The notes beneath the pieces are model-generated. The model was given only the letters and a program-made list of their open reading frames with translations, ran no database searches and was not told where the DNA came from. 64,000 nucleotides of DNA from Theobroma cacao (Eukaryota > Streptophyta > Magnoliopsida > Malvales > Malvaceae): NCBI RefSeq assembly GCF_000208745.1, contig NC_030850.1:32347146-32411145 (forward strand). The letters are read 5' to 3'. The position numbers and the translations under genes are program-made. How positions within the stretch are numbered: position 1 is the stretch's first letter; each line of letters starts with the position of its first letter. Positions 35,765 through 52,100 of the stretch are shown piece by piece.

Positions 35765-37661
35765 TTAGCAATAACCCATATCCTTATTATCCAGGATGGA
35801 TCGAGGAATGCCCGCCATTAAGCAGGACACTGGTGGGATCGTTAGCGTTTCTAAGTCACCATAAGCATTCCAACAAAAAGGGTCCAAAACGATATCTCCT
35901 TGAGCAGGTAGAAGCTCAATATCAGACAGCGTGATGTTTGTACATGGAACTGAATCACTGCAGGCAAAATGCATTGGAGGGCTTCGGATATCATAGGTTC
36001 CCTTGATGCTTTCATAGAGTATATCTGACACATAAACAGCTGATGTTTGGTTTGTGCAGCCCTTTGTGAGGCAGTAGAATTGATCAATTATAATCGGATT
36101 CCTGACAGCTTCCATGTGAATGTTGCTGAATGTTATTCCTGATACAGCTCCAGATCCACCTTGCCACGTCTTGATCCTAACCCCATTATCTGATACCTTA
36201 ATCACTGAGTCTCGAACTGTGACGTTGGAGACGCAGGCTCGTGAATTGTGATTGCCTAGACTCCCAATGCTGAATGGAAGAATAAAGAGCGGAACATATT
36301 TAACAAGGATGAGCTTGAACAAGCTTAATAAGAAACATTAAATCTAAAGGTTAGCAGTTCAATGGAATCAATTAGGACTACCTGATTCCATGACCAGGTC
36401 CGCAAGTTAGGTTCTTTATATCCACATCATGACATCCTGATCCGATGGATATGCAATCATCACCTGTGAAGCAAGATCATTGAGGCGCTGAGTATAATGT
36501 GGAAAGGGAAATGAAAATTTGGGAAGATTTGGGATTTTGCGCTAACCGTTAGAGATAACTGAATTATATATTTCAACACCATTTGTGTTCTCTATGTGGA
36601 TCCCATCAGTGTTGGGACTCAGGGCAGGAGCAGTTATGTGAAGGGATTCTACATGGACATTCTGGCAACCGTCAAATCTGAAGTGGAACTTGGGACTATC
36701 CTTAATTTTAAGTCCTTTCACAGTCAAGTTGGAGCTCATGAAAAACCTTAAAGCCTGCATCATTAATTTTAAGATGTCAATTCTTTGTGTTATCTCGGGG
36801 GGGGAAAACACAAAATATATGAATGAAGTCTGACGACTTACAATTGGGCTATCACATGGTCCAGGCAATGCTGTTCTATTTTTGCCCTGTGCCATTGGAT
36901 GCAAAATGTTAGCTATGAACTTAGTGCAAATCGAAAACATTTTAAGAGTGAAGTCAGCTATACCTTGTGGGGCTTGCAAGGAAGATCCCACCATTTCTGT
37001 CCTCTACCATCGATGAGACCACCTCCTTGCAGGGACATTCCATTTATCCTATAAAAGACCAGCCACTGGCGCTTGCTGGTGTTCTCTGGCCACGCGTCTG
37101 GTCCATCAGGAGGCATAAGTGTACCATCAACCTTCACAACGACCAAAATGTACCCCATGACCAAATCCCATGAGTGCTTTTTATCCTTAAAAAGGCATAA
37201 ACGCTGACAATCAGACAAAACAAGTACATTACCTGAAACACTAATCCACCTTGACAAGGACCTAAAAAAATTGTGGACTGAATCATGAAGGAAAAACCAT
37301 AGGGAACATGCAGGACTGCTGAATTAACTCGACAAGCAGAGTCCCATGCCATCTTGAATGCTTCTGTGTCATCTGTTACACCATCCCCTACAGCTCCAAA
37401 TTTTCTTACATCGAAAACACCAGTAGCATTCCCATCATCAGATGGAATGGAAGGCTTGGGTGCAAGTGAACTGGAAGGCTCTGGTGCAAGAGGACTGGAA
37501 GGCTCAGGTGCAGTAATAGGGGGTGCTGAAATTTCAGATATATTGTGATGGTGAGTATGCTTGTGTTTTGTATGGTGATAATGCCATCTAGCTTGGGTGG
37601 AAAGGAAGAAACAAACAAAAGACATGCAGAATATAAATATAGAAACACGAGAATGCTCCAT
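35765..37661 (-). CDS. Polygalacturonase (GH28 pectinase), six exons
   Basis: Minus-strand exons 37661-37233, 37131-36964, 36886-36842, 36754-36547, 36463-36382 and 36269-35765 join to about 478 residues. An N-terminal signal peptide ([16 protein letters not shown]) is followed by a His-rich segment ([13 protein letters not shown]) and three tandem APEPSS-type repeats, then the GH28 beta-helix beginning [20 protein letters not shown]. All four catalytic motifs are intact: [24 protein letters not shown] and RIKTW. The enzyme is predicted to be secreted and to hydrolyse alpha-1,4-galacturonan in cell-wall pectin. The His/Pro-rich N-terminus recalls the At1g48100-type clade. The promoter lies near 37985. 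Splice sites are all GT-AG. Confidence 0.93.
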
Positions 37662-37984
37662 TTTTATGCCAAAATTAGTTCCACCAATGAGGACAAATGA
37701 GAACTCGGTTGCTAAACTGAGGCGACTCTAACGCTCTCAGGTATTGTTTTGCTGGAATTTCGGAGAAAAAACAAACCAGCTCAAATTGTTTACTCACTGT
37801 CAAGAACTAGATGAAAAGGCTTATAGAAGGTATGCGCATGAGAAAGATTGCACCCTAAATATTGGGAAGTAGAGAAGGAAGCGAGTGACTTCCTTTGTTT
37901 GAGTGACCTTTGTGAACACTAGAGCAACTTGCTGAAGATTAACTGCTCTGGCTTTGCAATGCGTGGTGAATCAGAAAGGCTGAA

Positions 37985-37992
37985 ATATATAT
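37985..37992 (-). promoter_or_regulatory. Candidate TATA box of the polygalacturonase gene
   Basis: Minus-strand TATATATT about 325 bases before the ATG. The interval contains no better candidate, but the leader would be long, so this is tentative. Confidence 0.3.
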
Positions 37993-40900
37993 CGTAGAAT
38001 AGTACTAGTATAAACAGATAGTGGAAAGGAGTATCAAAAACATCTGCACCTTTAGATTATTTTAATGGAGTTTGGAGGCGGGAACCGACCAATTCCATAT
38101 AGGCATTGGCTTTTTTGAGAAGGTGGAGTCTGCATATGACCGTTCTGGAAAAAGGTAAACGGAATAACAAGAAATCATATGCGTGGATTGTCGATAAGCC
38201 CCCCATGTTCTTCCCATACCTTTCACTTTCATCGGTCCCCAATTAAGTTACTTCAACCACAGATTAATTTATGCAACAAGCCCTAAGTTAACATTATTGC
38301 ATCTGGCAGAAGGATTAGGTTTGTAGGAGTCTGACCCTGGCCTAAATCCTTTCTAGGGTCCCTGTGGAGATTTCTACATTGTTAAAATCTAAGCTACTTC
38401 AGTTTAAAAAAAAAAAATCTAAGCTACTTCAGCAGCTTAACAAGGAGTGCTGCTAATAGTCACTGCTACTACAAAATTAGAACTTATGTTTAGTTCAAAT
38501 TCAATCCAGCTGCTCTCAGGTCCATTGCAGATCCACTGTTTGTGGGAGTTGGGAGATTTGTCATGTATTAGCAAGTAGTATGACCATCGATGTGTTAAAT
38601 TGTACATTATTTTCCCATTAAACCTGACAAACAGGAATTACGCCTTGTGAAGCTATAGCAACTAGGCATCGTTGACACTTTACTGGCGTTTTCCTTCAAT
38701 AAAGTAGCATTTAAATCTTACATTAAGCTTTTGAAGTTTGACAGATTGGTAGCTACTATGGAGCACATGAGTGTGTGTAGACACCCAGGTTCGCATGCAA
38801 TCGCCATAATCCCTTGTGTCCTGAGTGGAGCATGCTTTTAAAAACCTGTTGGTTCAGTTATGGGAGACTGAATAAGTAGCTTTAATGCAACATAATGTGA
38901 GACATCTAAAGAGGAATCTAATCTTTTAACCATAGCATATATGGGATGAATTTCTTTCCCGGCCAGGAAAAAGAAGTTTCATTTTAACGTGGACATCCCA
39001 CTTTAAGATCTCCTCAATGTATTGGAAACGCCTTTTGCACCGACCATCAAGGCCGTTTTTTCAGTTGCTTCTTCCAGTGATAACAATGATGCTCAGTTTG
39101 ATGCGTTGTGTGCATTCGAAAACACATTGATAAACATGGATTTGTGAGGGATAACCGAACTTGGCTTCAAGGGTAGTAAAGCCACAAAGCTCCGACCACA
39201 AGAAATTGCATAACTACTTTCCAGGACTTTGGTGGTGCCCTTTGCTTGGCTTGATCCACAGCCCCACAAACATTTTTGTGGCTAGTGATGTTAGACCCTG
39301 GTCGGCTATGGCGTGACCATGAGGCATCCAGTGACAGGAACAAGTTTGGTTAGGAGAAAAGCATTGTTTATTTTCAGCTTTCAGAAAAAGACGGTTTGGA
39401 GTGGAAGGCGTTGTTTGGGGCGGTGGGCCACTAGTTTGAGATGAGAGCTGAGAGCTACCTCCACAACAACCCACTCACCCCCAAAGTGGCTTTCTCCGTG
39501 CAGATGTGCCGGCATTTTTATACATGTATATGCTCCATGTATATTATGAATATGCTTAAGAAATAACAATTTGGTTTCTTTCTCTCAGGATGATCGGCGG
39601 CTAATGATGAATGTAAAGAATTGGTTAAAAAGAGGGCTGAATTTTATACTCTGATGGAATTGAAGACAATCTCAACATGGGATTAATCCTAATAAAGTTA
39701 CCCATTGAAAGAGACTGTTACTTTACACAGATGAAGCAACCAAACTACGAAGGATAGAATTTTTATATCATTTTTGCCCATTGGCGGGGCTATATATTTA
39801 TAGATGTTTCATTTTGATTATTAATTTATTATTTTTTAAAAAATTGTTTTACATCAGTGCAATGCTCTACAGAGAGCAATAAAAACAACTAAAACAAGTA
39901 TAATAACTATATAATATGAACAACAATGAAAATAATTTAAAATAAGTGATAGTGTTCACGATCAATTTCACTTTAAAATACTTTAGAAAATTTGGTTTGG
40001 TGATTTAATCATAAAACATAAATTACTTGAATGGACAAGTAATGGGTTTCAATAATTGTTATTCATTATATACATTAAAACTGTCAACTAGATTTTTATT
40101 CATTATGCATTAAAATTTGTTTTTCAGTAACTTTTTTTCTCACTCAATATAAGAAATTTAATAATTTATTTTTGGTAGGACAAAATTTTTTAAATTAATG
40201 CAAACACATTTTCATGTTTAACTCTCTACAATTATCTTCTACTTAGTCTTGCTCTGTCCTATTCTCAATCATACTCTAGGTTTACTTATTCTTTTTCACT
40301 TGTCACAACATTCAATACTTTATGAACAGTTTCAATTCCCCTTTTCGTCACATCTAACATATTCTTTTATTTATTTGCAACGCTTTTTCTTTCTTACCAC
40401 AAAAAATCCTTTACAACGTCAAGCATCTCTTCAATAACCAAAACGTAAAGCAATTTAATAACTAAACATGAACGAAAAATATTTGTACGTAGTAATTGAA
40501 TAATATTTTTTTTGATAACATACTGTCACACTTTATCTTTTAATCATAATTTCACGTATATTCATTAATTTTTGAAATAAACAATCCATTTCAAAATAAT
40601 ATCTTCCCTTAGACACATAAATTCATCCGTTTGTTAATCATTAATGTTTCCGTTAAATTGATGACGAGATAATATTAAAAAGATAATATTATATTTTATT
40701 AATTTAAAAAATTATCTTTATATAAATTATTTTTAAATTTTTTTTTTGTAAAAAAAAAAAATCTCTGCTCGCTTGGGAGCAGATCTAGTGCTCCCAAGGG
40801 TGCTCCCCAAAATAGTGAGACGATCGGCAAGCGAATAGGAGCACCGTCAGCTGATCACATTGTTTGAGAAAAAAATTAGGAGAGAAAGAAGAAAGTGTAT

Positions 40901-42113
40901 TTTAGTCTTTTTCTATTTTTTATTAATGGTGTTTAAACTTTTGGATCTTATTGTCCATTTCAAAAACTAATAAATTCACGTGAAATTATAATTAAAAATT
41001 AAAATGATAAGAGTATTTTATTTTATTTTTTTTGAAATGTAGTAATTGAATGATATTAGAGACGTTCTCAATTAATATAAGAATCTGTTAAGATATATTT
41101 TGATATATATGGATATAATTAAATAGTGGAAATTTTATGAATCTTTTGAAAGAAAAAAAAGCATAAAACTCTGAAACTGAAAAGATCAAAAAGTAATAGC
41201 TTATAAACTATAGCAAATCGTTTCCATTGAAATAAGTTTTGATCAAAGGTATGAAGTTGAATACTACAAACTGTAGTTTGTTATAGTGTGTAAACACTGT
41301 AAGAATTACTCTAGTTTAGGATAAGGTCTGGATGACAACCTCAGGCTCACGCCAACTTGTACGGATATGCCTTGGCAATGGCACATAAGAAAATATTTGT
41401 ACAAAATAATGTACCTCGAGAGGACAAATAAATGCTTTGACAAAGATTTGAAGATTCGAACAAGATATTCCTTGAAAGAGAAAAATAAGTTAGACAGGTT
41501 ACGTCAAGGATTTCAGTTAGGCGGAACCAACACATGGCGACATGTACTTTGCTCGCCACAGTTTCAGAATTCAACTTGAGACTAATTCTCATAAACCTTT
41601 TGCTTTTCAACCTTTTCTCGCGCTGCTGAGTTAGCTTAGTTATAGGGCTAGCTATTGTGAAATTGCTTGATTGAGAAGACCGAAGGCAAAGCCAGGAGCA
41701 AAATACACGCTAAGGATCAAGGAACAGAGTTTGAATTCCATAGGCCATCAAACTTACTGCAAATACCGGTCAACTGAATTATACTATAAGGAAACAACTT
41801 TGAATCCGATATGTTGTTATACTCTGTTCATCAACTGGAAATAAGGGGGTCAACATACTCTTTAAGGTCTTATGAACATACTAATCATAGCAGACACTCT
41901 CAAGTCCGCTTTCTACAAAGAGGCTAAAAAAATAAAGGAAAAGAAAAAACATAAATATCGGAAAAAATAATAATAAAGGGAACAAATAAACATTTGGAGG
42001 TGAAAAAGCAATTATCATGGCTTCCATATGATAACTGAAACAGGCCACTAGCTACTTCTCTACAATAGACCACGATTTCTGCAAGAAGCAGAAAACAAGA
42101 AGAAAGAACCGCT
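37993..42113. other. Intergenic region between polygalacturonase and GSK3-like kinase
   Basis: No supported gene. The first 2 kb are less AT-rich and should include the distal polygalacturonase promoter. Open frames at 39214-39569 on the minus strand have no recognisable domain and one lacks an ATG. An inverted-repeat element at 40520-41016 is listed separately. The final 200 bases are probably the kinase 3' UTR. Confidence 0.5.
40489..41057. mobile_element. Second TIR element with GC-rich core, flanked by 19-bp direct repeats
   Basis: Inverted ends run from 40520 (ATACTGTCACAC...TAATCATAATTTCACG) and back from 41016 (ATACTCTTATCA...TAATTATAATTTCACG), with good pairing over about 70 bases. 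The core at 40765-40850 has GCTTGGGAGCAGATCTAGTG and CTCCCAAGGGTGCTCCCC, the same word family as the core of the element at 21395-21993. Outside the ends, GTAGTAATTGAATAATATT (40489) and GTAGTAATTGAATGATATT (41039) are direct repeats differing at one base, longer than a normal DNA-transposon target duplication. Confidence 0.55.
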
Positions 42114-45309
<3,196 letters not shown>

Positions 45310-45399
45310 TGGACTAAACAAAAAGCAAATGCGAGAATCTCACGGATCCTCTGTCGAAAATTCACTTCCTTAAACCAACAAAACAACTCAATATATTAC

Positions 45400-45931
45400 C
45401 TGTAGAACACATAAAACAATGTCAATGGTTCATCCTTAAAGAAATCAGCAATGTATCTAACATTCAAATAGCATAACCAAAAAAGCAGCCTTAAATCTCT
45501 AATCCTTTGAAGAAAACTCTAAACGAGTGAAAAAAGAGAAGGTAACTTTAACGACATATTTGCATAAATTAGCTAAAGCAGAGACCCTTCTCTTCCTTAG
45601 TGCATTAATTGTTGCAGTTAAGTTCTGTATAAATAAATTTAAACAGGAAATTAACCGATGAAGAGGAGTTTCCTTTCCCACACTTCCTCGAGAAACAAAC
45701 AGCGCAAACCCGCGTAAAAATATTAAATCAAAGTAAGAAAATAATATTTGAAACCCTAGAAGGAAAGAATGGTCTAAGAGACACAGATCAAGCAGAAAAA
45801 GGAAACAAATATAACGAAAAAAAAAACTTGAACCAACAGCCAAACAAGACAAACACTAGAGTCACGACCAAAACCGAAAACCACAAAAAGAAAAAAGAAA
45901 AAAGAAATAGACAGTGAAGGAAATTAATTAC
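45400..45931 (-). other. Predicted leader (5' UTR) intron of the GSK3-like gene
   Basis: On the minus strand CCGATCG|GTAATT (45931) and TTCTACAG|GTAAT (45400) delimit a 532-base intron between a CT-rich non-coding first exon (about 46110-45932) and the exon with the ATG. Leader introns are common in plant GSK3 genes. Splice choice is inferred from signals only. Confidence 0.5.
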
Positions 45932-46119
45932 CGATCGGGTCAAGAAACGCGGGAAAAAAACAGGGAGGTGAGGCGGAATCATGAGAGGAATAAAACGGGC
46001 ATTGAAGTCGGATCTTAAAATGGATCTTTGACGGTGAAGAATGTCGTTTCGGATTTCTTTTAGAGGAGAAAGGAGGAGGAGGTATTGCTTTGAGCTTTCT
46101 GGGAGGTTTTTTTTTTTTC

Positions 46120-49100
46120 TTTGCTGGTGGGAGGTGTTTGATGACAGTCAAACAGGCGAGCCCAAACATTTATGTCTTTTTTATTCTTTTTTTTTAAATA
46201 ATTTCTTTTTCTTTCTCGCTTTTCAACAGCAAGTAGCCCGTTCTTTTTGACCGTTCAAATCCCCCCTTGCCCCACTCCTCCCCACTGTCAGCTTTCTCTC
46301 TCTTTGAAGTTTTGAATCAAAGTATTCCCCTTGTCTTTTTCCCCCTTTTTTTATTTATTTATTTCTCAATATTATTTTATTTATGACAACAAAATATGAC
46401 CTGTCAAATCTGTAAATCCGGCGAATTTATTAATCAGTTACATGAATTCTTTTCTTTCTTTTTTTTTTTAAGAATAAATTATTTTCTTCCATTCTTATTG
46501 GTATAGTCGCGACTATCTATTCAAATTTTGAAAATTTCTAAATTAGTAATAAATAAATGCTGATTAATAAGTTTATGAGATACAAATTCAACTATTACTA
46601 GTCCAAATAAAATTTTGAAATTCGAGTTGATTAACCACTCATTCAACCCCCCCATCGAATTAACAAGAAAGAAAGGTTTAGTTGAATATATGAGCTAGTA
46701 TTTTATTTTTATTAAATAGTCTAAGATTAAGAAAATTTTATGTGAGTAAGTTGAGCGAAGAATTAATCAATTAAATTAAACCTCAATGCTAATATAAGGT
46801 ACATAAATGGACTACTTAAATTTCATATTTGTGAATTTATTCTAATCTTAAGTCGATGGGTTTAATTTTTTTTGTATGAATATTTTATTAAATATGGACT
46901 ATTTATTTCAAATAAAAAAGAGAAGCAGGTGGTGTTCTAACCTCCAACTGCCATGGAATAGTTGATATTCCATGGTACTGGCAGGAACCAGTATATAGGA
47001 AAGAAGATTGAACAATAGGAGTGTGGTAGATACAACTAACTCAAATAATTGTACTTTAAATAGTACGTTAACTATATCAAGGTTACATGAAATTCATGAC
47101 AAATTTTTCACTACCAATTTTCATATTAAATTGGAAAAGGGCTCTTATTTGTGGAAAATCAAAGGCCAATAAATTATGAATGGGATGTTTAGGCCATCAG
47201 CTTCCAAAGCTTACCTTCCTTTTCCATTTAGTTTTTCTTAATGCAAAACCTTTTATTACCAAAACAAAAAGTAAAATTAAAAAAAAAAAAAGAAAGCGTC
47301 AAAATTGGTGTAGATATTTAAATTGGAGAGCGTGAAGGAGGGTGTTGCTGTGTAGCTGCCGCAAACTGTCAAACCGACTGTTCAAGCAGCTTAGTTGTTG
47401 TCTCGGTGGTGATTGGACTTAAAAATAGAATTCCGATTACAATAATTCAAGCCGCGCCTTTTGCCGCTCTCCACACAGTTTTCAATTTTTTTTCTTCCCT
47501 TCTTTTCTGTTAAGTTAACTATCCTGTAATATCAAACAAGGAAAAAAAATAAACATAATTTTCAATGAATTTAATCTCTTTATTCTTTTAGATTTATAAT
47601 TTTAGTTTTTCGACCCCAACTTTAATAAATTAAATTCTCGTATTGTTGTTTAAAACGAAAATAAAAATAAATTATAGCTATATTAAATTTAGGAACATAA
47701 TTTTTTTAAAATGACTTGATATGGTAAATTGAAATTTTTTTACCACGTAATGTATATTGAAATAAAAAAATCTTAATTTTTATTAAATAAAATAAAATTT
47801 ATTTTAATATTTGAAAAGTATTAATTATTTTAATTAGAATAAGGTATAATATATTTTTAGATTGATATGTTTGACATAGTTAAGAAACTAATTCACTTTA
47901 GTATGTCTGACCATTTCCGACATATCACATCACCCAAGATAAAACTAAAATCTTACTATTATTAGAAATAAGCTTTAAATTAATTTTAATAAAATTGAGA
48001 AAATTAAATTCATCAAATTTGATATAGAAGAACTAAAATGATTGAATTAAATTGATAAAATGACCAATTTCAAACTTTAATCAAAAAATAAATTAGTTTG
48101 TCGTGGGGGTTTGTTATAATAGATTGACTTAATAGATAAAATCATTTATGAGTTTTTATTCAAATTTCATAGGTAAAAACCCATGAATGGTTGATAGTAA
48201 AATTGATGGTTTTTATTAAACTTAAGATTATCGATAATTTATATAAAAAAATATTGTTACTAATAGTTAAAGGGTACTGAATCCTTCAATAACCATAAAA
48301 CTTCATAGTACCAACAATAAGCTCTCATTATGTCTCATTGAGCAAACAAATAAATCACAGTGCTAGCATTTTTATCCAAAATATGAAAAACAAATCACAC
48401 AAGCATTACTTCCCATACTAATACATGAATGTTGTTTTTGAATAATCAAAAAATCACCATTCATATCTCAAATAATAATAAAAGAAAGTTACCAAGCTCA
48501 AATTCCAACATGATTACCATGTTAATTTTGGACATCATTAATGTCTAGTTTAATGCAACAATAAAAAAAATATATGTGAGTTTGATTGGGTCATTTGCTT
48601 ATTCGATCTAATATAAGAATCTGACCAAATAATTGGGCTATCCAATCATTAATTCGATATAACAATTTAAAAACTTCAAAATTTATTAGTATATTATATC
48701 TCAAGATTTTCTATTTTGGTTAAAACGGTGTACTAAAACCCTAAGAAACAATATGGCATGCAAAACTAAAATCAGTCCATCAATAAGAGAGTAAAAAACC
48801 CTCGTAGTCCTTAAGGTATCGAAGTACTGCCAGCAAAACGATTTGCTCCAAAACGATATGGAGGAATATGACTAAGTATCCTTCTTTTAGAAAACAACAT
48901 CATATATATGCCAAGAGCATGATGTACTAAAAATGCCTCAAGTTATAAAAGAGAATGCTACATCTTTATGATATAGTTATAGACAATTTTGAGGTTTCAT
49001 GATATTAGTAATTGATTTTACATGTTTTTATTTAGAAAATGCAGAAACCAAAGACTATTTTTTTGTTTTTGTTTTGATATTCGAGAACAGTTTCTCATTT

Positions 49101-52100
49101 CCAGTTATCAAAAATAAAGAAATAATTTGTAAAAGCAAGCAGAGACTAAAACTCTTTGAGATTGCAAATGGAAACATTAAGTCTCAAAGTCACATGTCCC
49201 ATCTTGCTTTTTCCAAAGACAGCTTATAAAAGTAATTAATTAGATTCCAAAAACCCATGCCTTGCCGCGTGGAATTGGATAAAGATGATCAAGTTTCATC
49301 TCTATCCCTTCTAGGCTAATGAAATCAAAAGTGAAGGCTACAGTTCAACCCATCGATATCACGTTTCAACTTCCATTTTTATTTTTATTTAGTCAACACC
49401 CACAAAATGTGACCATCTCGAAGCCCTTTGATTCAATCCAACTCTTTCATATGTGGCAGGGTTAGATTTGGTGGCTATGCTGGCTGTGTAACGGCAGCAA
49501 TTATGGCCATTTACGTTGTATTTTTGAGCAGGTTGGGACTTGGGAGCTGGAGGAATCTGTGGAGGCTGAGGCCTCTAATTTCTTTCTACTCGTAAAAAGC
49601 TTATCCCTTGAAGGGTTTTTTTTTTTTCTTTGTGTTTGGAATCTACTAATAATCTTTACTCCAATGAGAGGGATTTGATTTGAACTTCTCAGTTTCAAAG
49701 CATTAATTGATGGGGAATCAAGGTGGAAGATGCCGGCAAAATCAGCAAAGCTAAGCAAATGCTAGATCCTTGCCTACATTGAATTGTGTATGCTACCAGC
49801 ACAACAGAGTGTATGAAAGTCACTGTCAGCACCACTCCAATAATGCCTGTACAGCAAAGCACTCATGAAATTTTGGACTTAAAAGAGACGAGTTCATTTA
49901 GGCTAAAAGCATCTTAACCACCCAAAACAGTGTTTTTCTCATCATCCTCTTTAAAAGAGTAAATCTTGTAACAAACCAACACAAAGTAATGCTTATCATC
50001 ATAAAAAAGGATTTTAGAATCCATTAAGTCATGACTACTCACGGCCCTGAATGTTACAATTTCCACAGCTTTGAGTAAGTAGCTGCATTCAGTCAAAGCC
50101 ATAAAAACTGTAGGGACTAGGGGTCAGAGTTTACATCTTTGGTGCTTTTACCTGCTCTACCAGCTTTTCCTATTATACTAGCTCTGAACAGTAAGGACCC
50201 GAATCAGAGATGGTATGGACTTGGACTTGGACTAGGTCTTCAGTCAAGGAGGCTGAGCTGAAACTATCCAACAACAGCTGATAATAATTTTGACATAGAC
50301 TTGGGTTGGGACCTATATTTAAGTTCATTTGCATGTGAACTTCTAAAGCCCAAATGCAATCTCCATTCTCATGAATGTGAAATAGCCCATTAAGAATCTC
50401 AATTTCCTCCGAGTCAGAGCCGTGCTCAACTTGATTACATTGAAGTCCATCTTTCTTTTTAGCGAGACAATAAAAACCCCTCTGCTCTACACATCCATCT
50501 GGCCAAACACGTAGAAAGTGACCATAACTCCACTAGGAAAATGAATTAAACAGGCAGATACAACGTGTCGTTCGTATAGGATGCCACAACCTCACAACAT
50601 TCTGGAAGATGTAGCTCAGCTAAACATATATGGTACTAGTAGAAAAGAACCGGTAGGAATAGTTAGCAAAATAATGGGATTCGGGTTTTGGCTTTGCCAC
50701 CTGTTAGATTGTATATACAAGTTCACACGCCTTTCCCTTCTGCCAGGCCTGTTTAAGACTTGGAAGCATCAGCTGCATCACCTGGCTACTTTATTGTAAC
50801 TTTGTAATTAAGCACCAGTTATGTGGAAAGCATTGCCGTCACGTACCTCTGAATTCTGAAATAATTTAAGCATAAGAAAATCCAATGTTATTAATCAGAA
50901 AGTCAGCTATAGCGGTTCCTTATCTAACCCTCTCCCCTCCCAACAAGATTCTCTCGTGCATCCCCCTTTCATACAAAATCTACCAGTTCAATGCTAGCTT
51001 CCAACCAACAGTGGTAGTTTCATTTTAAAAATCCATTGCCACAATTATATATAGGTTGTTCTGACATGGATAAATTATTGGTCACTTGCCATGTATTTCT
51101 TTAGCTTGGTAGGAAGATAAGATTGTACCCTGAGAACCATGGTTTGCTGATAATGGACCATTAAAAATATGTTTAAAAATTTGTTCATGGCACAGCTAAG
51201 GCTTACGCTTGTAAAATGGTAAGGAAATTGAAAGTTGAGGTTTGGTCGGAATTTGAGTTGGAATAGTTCGGATGAAATTCTTTGAATTTGGGTCATTTTG
51301 CCTATTTTTTTTAACTTATTCTTGTAGTTACTTGTAATGTAGTGTATTTTATATGATAATGTTTTAACCAAAATCTCAAACTTTCTAAAAACAAAAACAT
51401 TGTCAAAAATGTTTTATATACCAGACCAATTTCACTCAATGTTGCTGCAATTAACAGGGAAACTTGATGCTCCATGATGTCATCAATCTCTCCGGCAAAA
51501 TCCTACATTATTCAGTTTGCCAACTCCACGCTGTTGATATAAATTCTAAAGTATGCAGATAAGGAAGACCAAACTTTTCTATTCCTGATACAATTATTCT
51601 TCAATCAATAGTTCAGAAAGAGCAATATGCCTTTTTTCTTCTTCTCTCATGATACAAGTGCAAAAATGTCTTTCGATTAATGTAATTATGAACAGTTAAG
51701 CTAATAAAAAAACATAGTTGGTGGTTCTTGTCCAAATGCCTTTAACCTGTCACCAGATCTGGTTAAAACCAGTCCCTGATTAAGACAAGCAGGAAGAAAG
51801 AAACCAATAGCCGCAGAGCCTGTTGTTGCAATCCTGGTTTTATCAAGCAAAGAGACAGTAATGAAGCTTCTCGTTCTGATAAAATATGCCATCCTGTAAG
51901 GAAACCAAACTTCTTGACAGGGAGATTTCTGGCCGTACATGATTACGAGGAGGGCAACCAAACATAATTGAAGGCCATATATTATAGTCCTCAACCACAA
52001 AGACATTCCAGCAAGTGCTACAAGCCAACTTGGTGGACCAATCACGAGCGTTCGGTCCACTTTCCCAAAAGGTTAGTGGTTTGGCTAGTTGGACCACCAA

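Noticed and set aside
39214..39569. Two overlapping minus-strand frames of 62-86 codons, one Ser/Pro/Thr-rich
   Set aside because: The longer one starts at GTG rather than ATG, no domain is recognisable, and there is no promoter or splice pattern.
46041..46250. Plus-strand frame opposite the kinase leader
   Set aside because: Phe-rich from T-runs and antisense to the predicted 5' UTR exon.
50605..50630. Word resembling a tRNA A box (GATGTAGCTCAGC)
   Set aside because: No B box, acceptor stem or anticodon arm follows, so it is not a tRNA gene.
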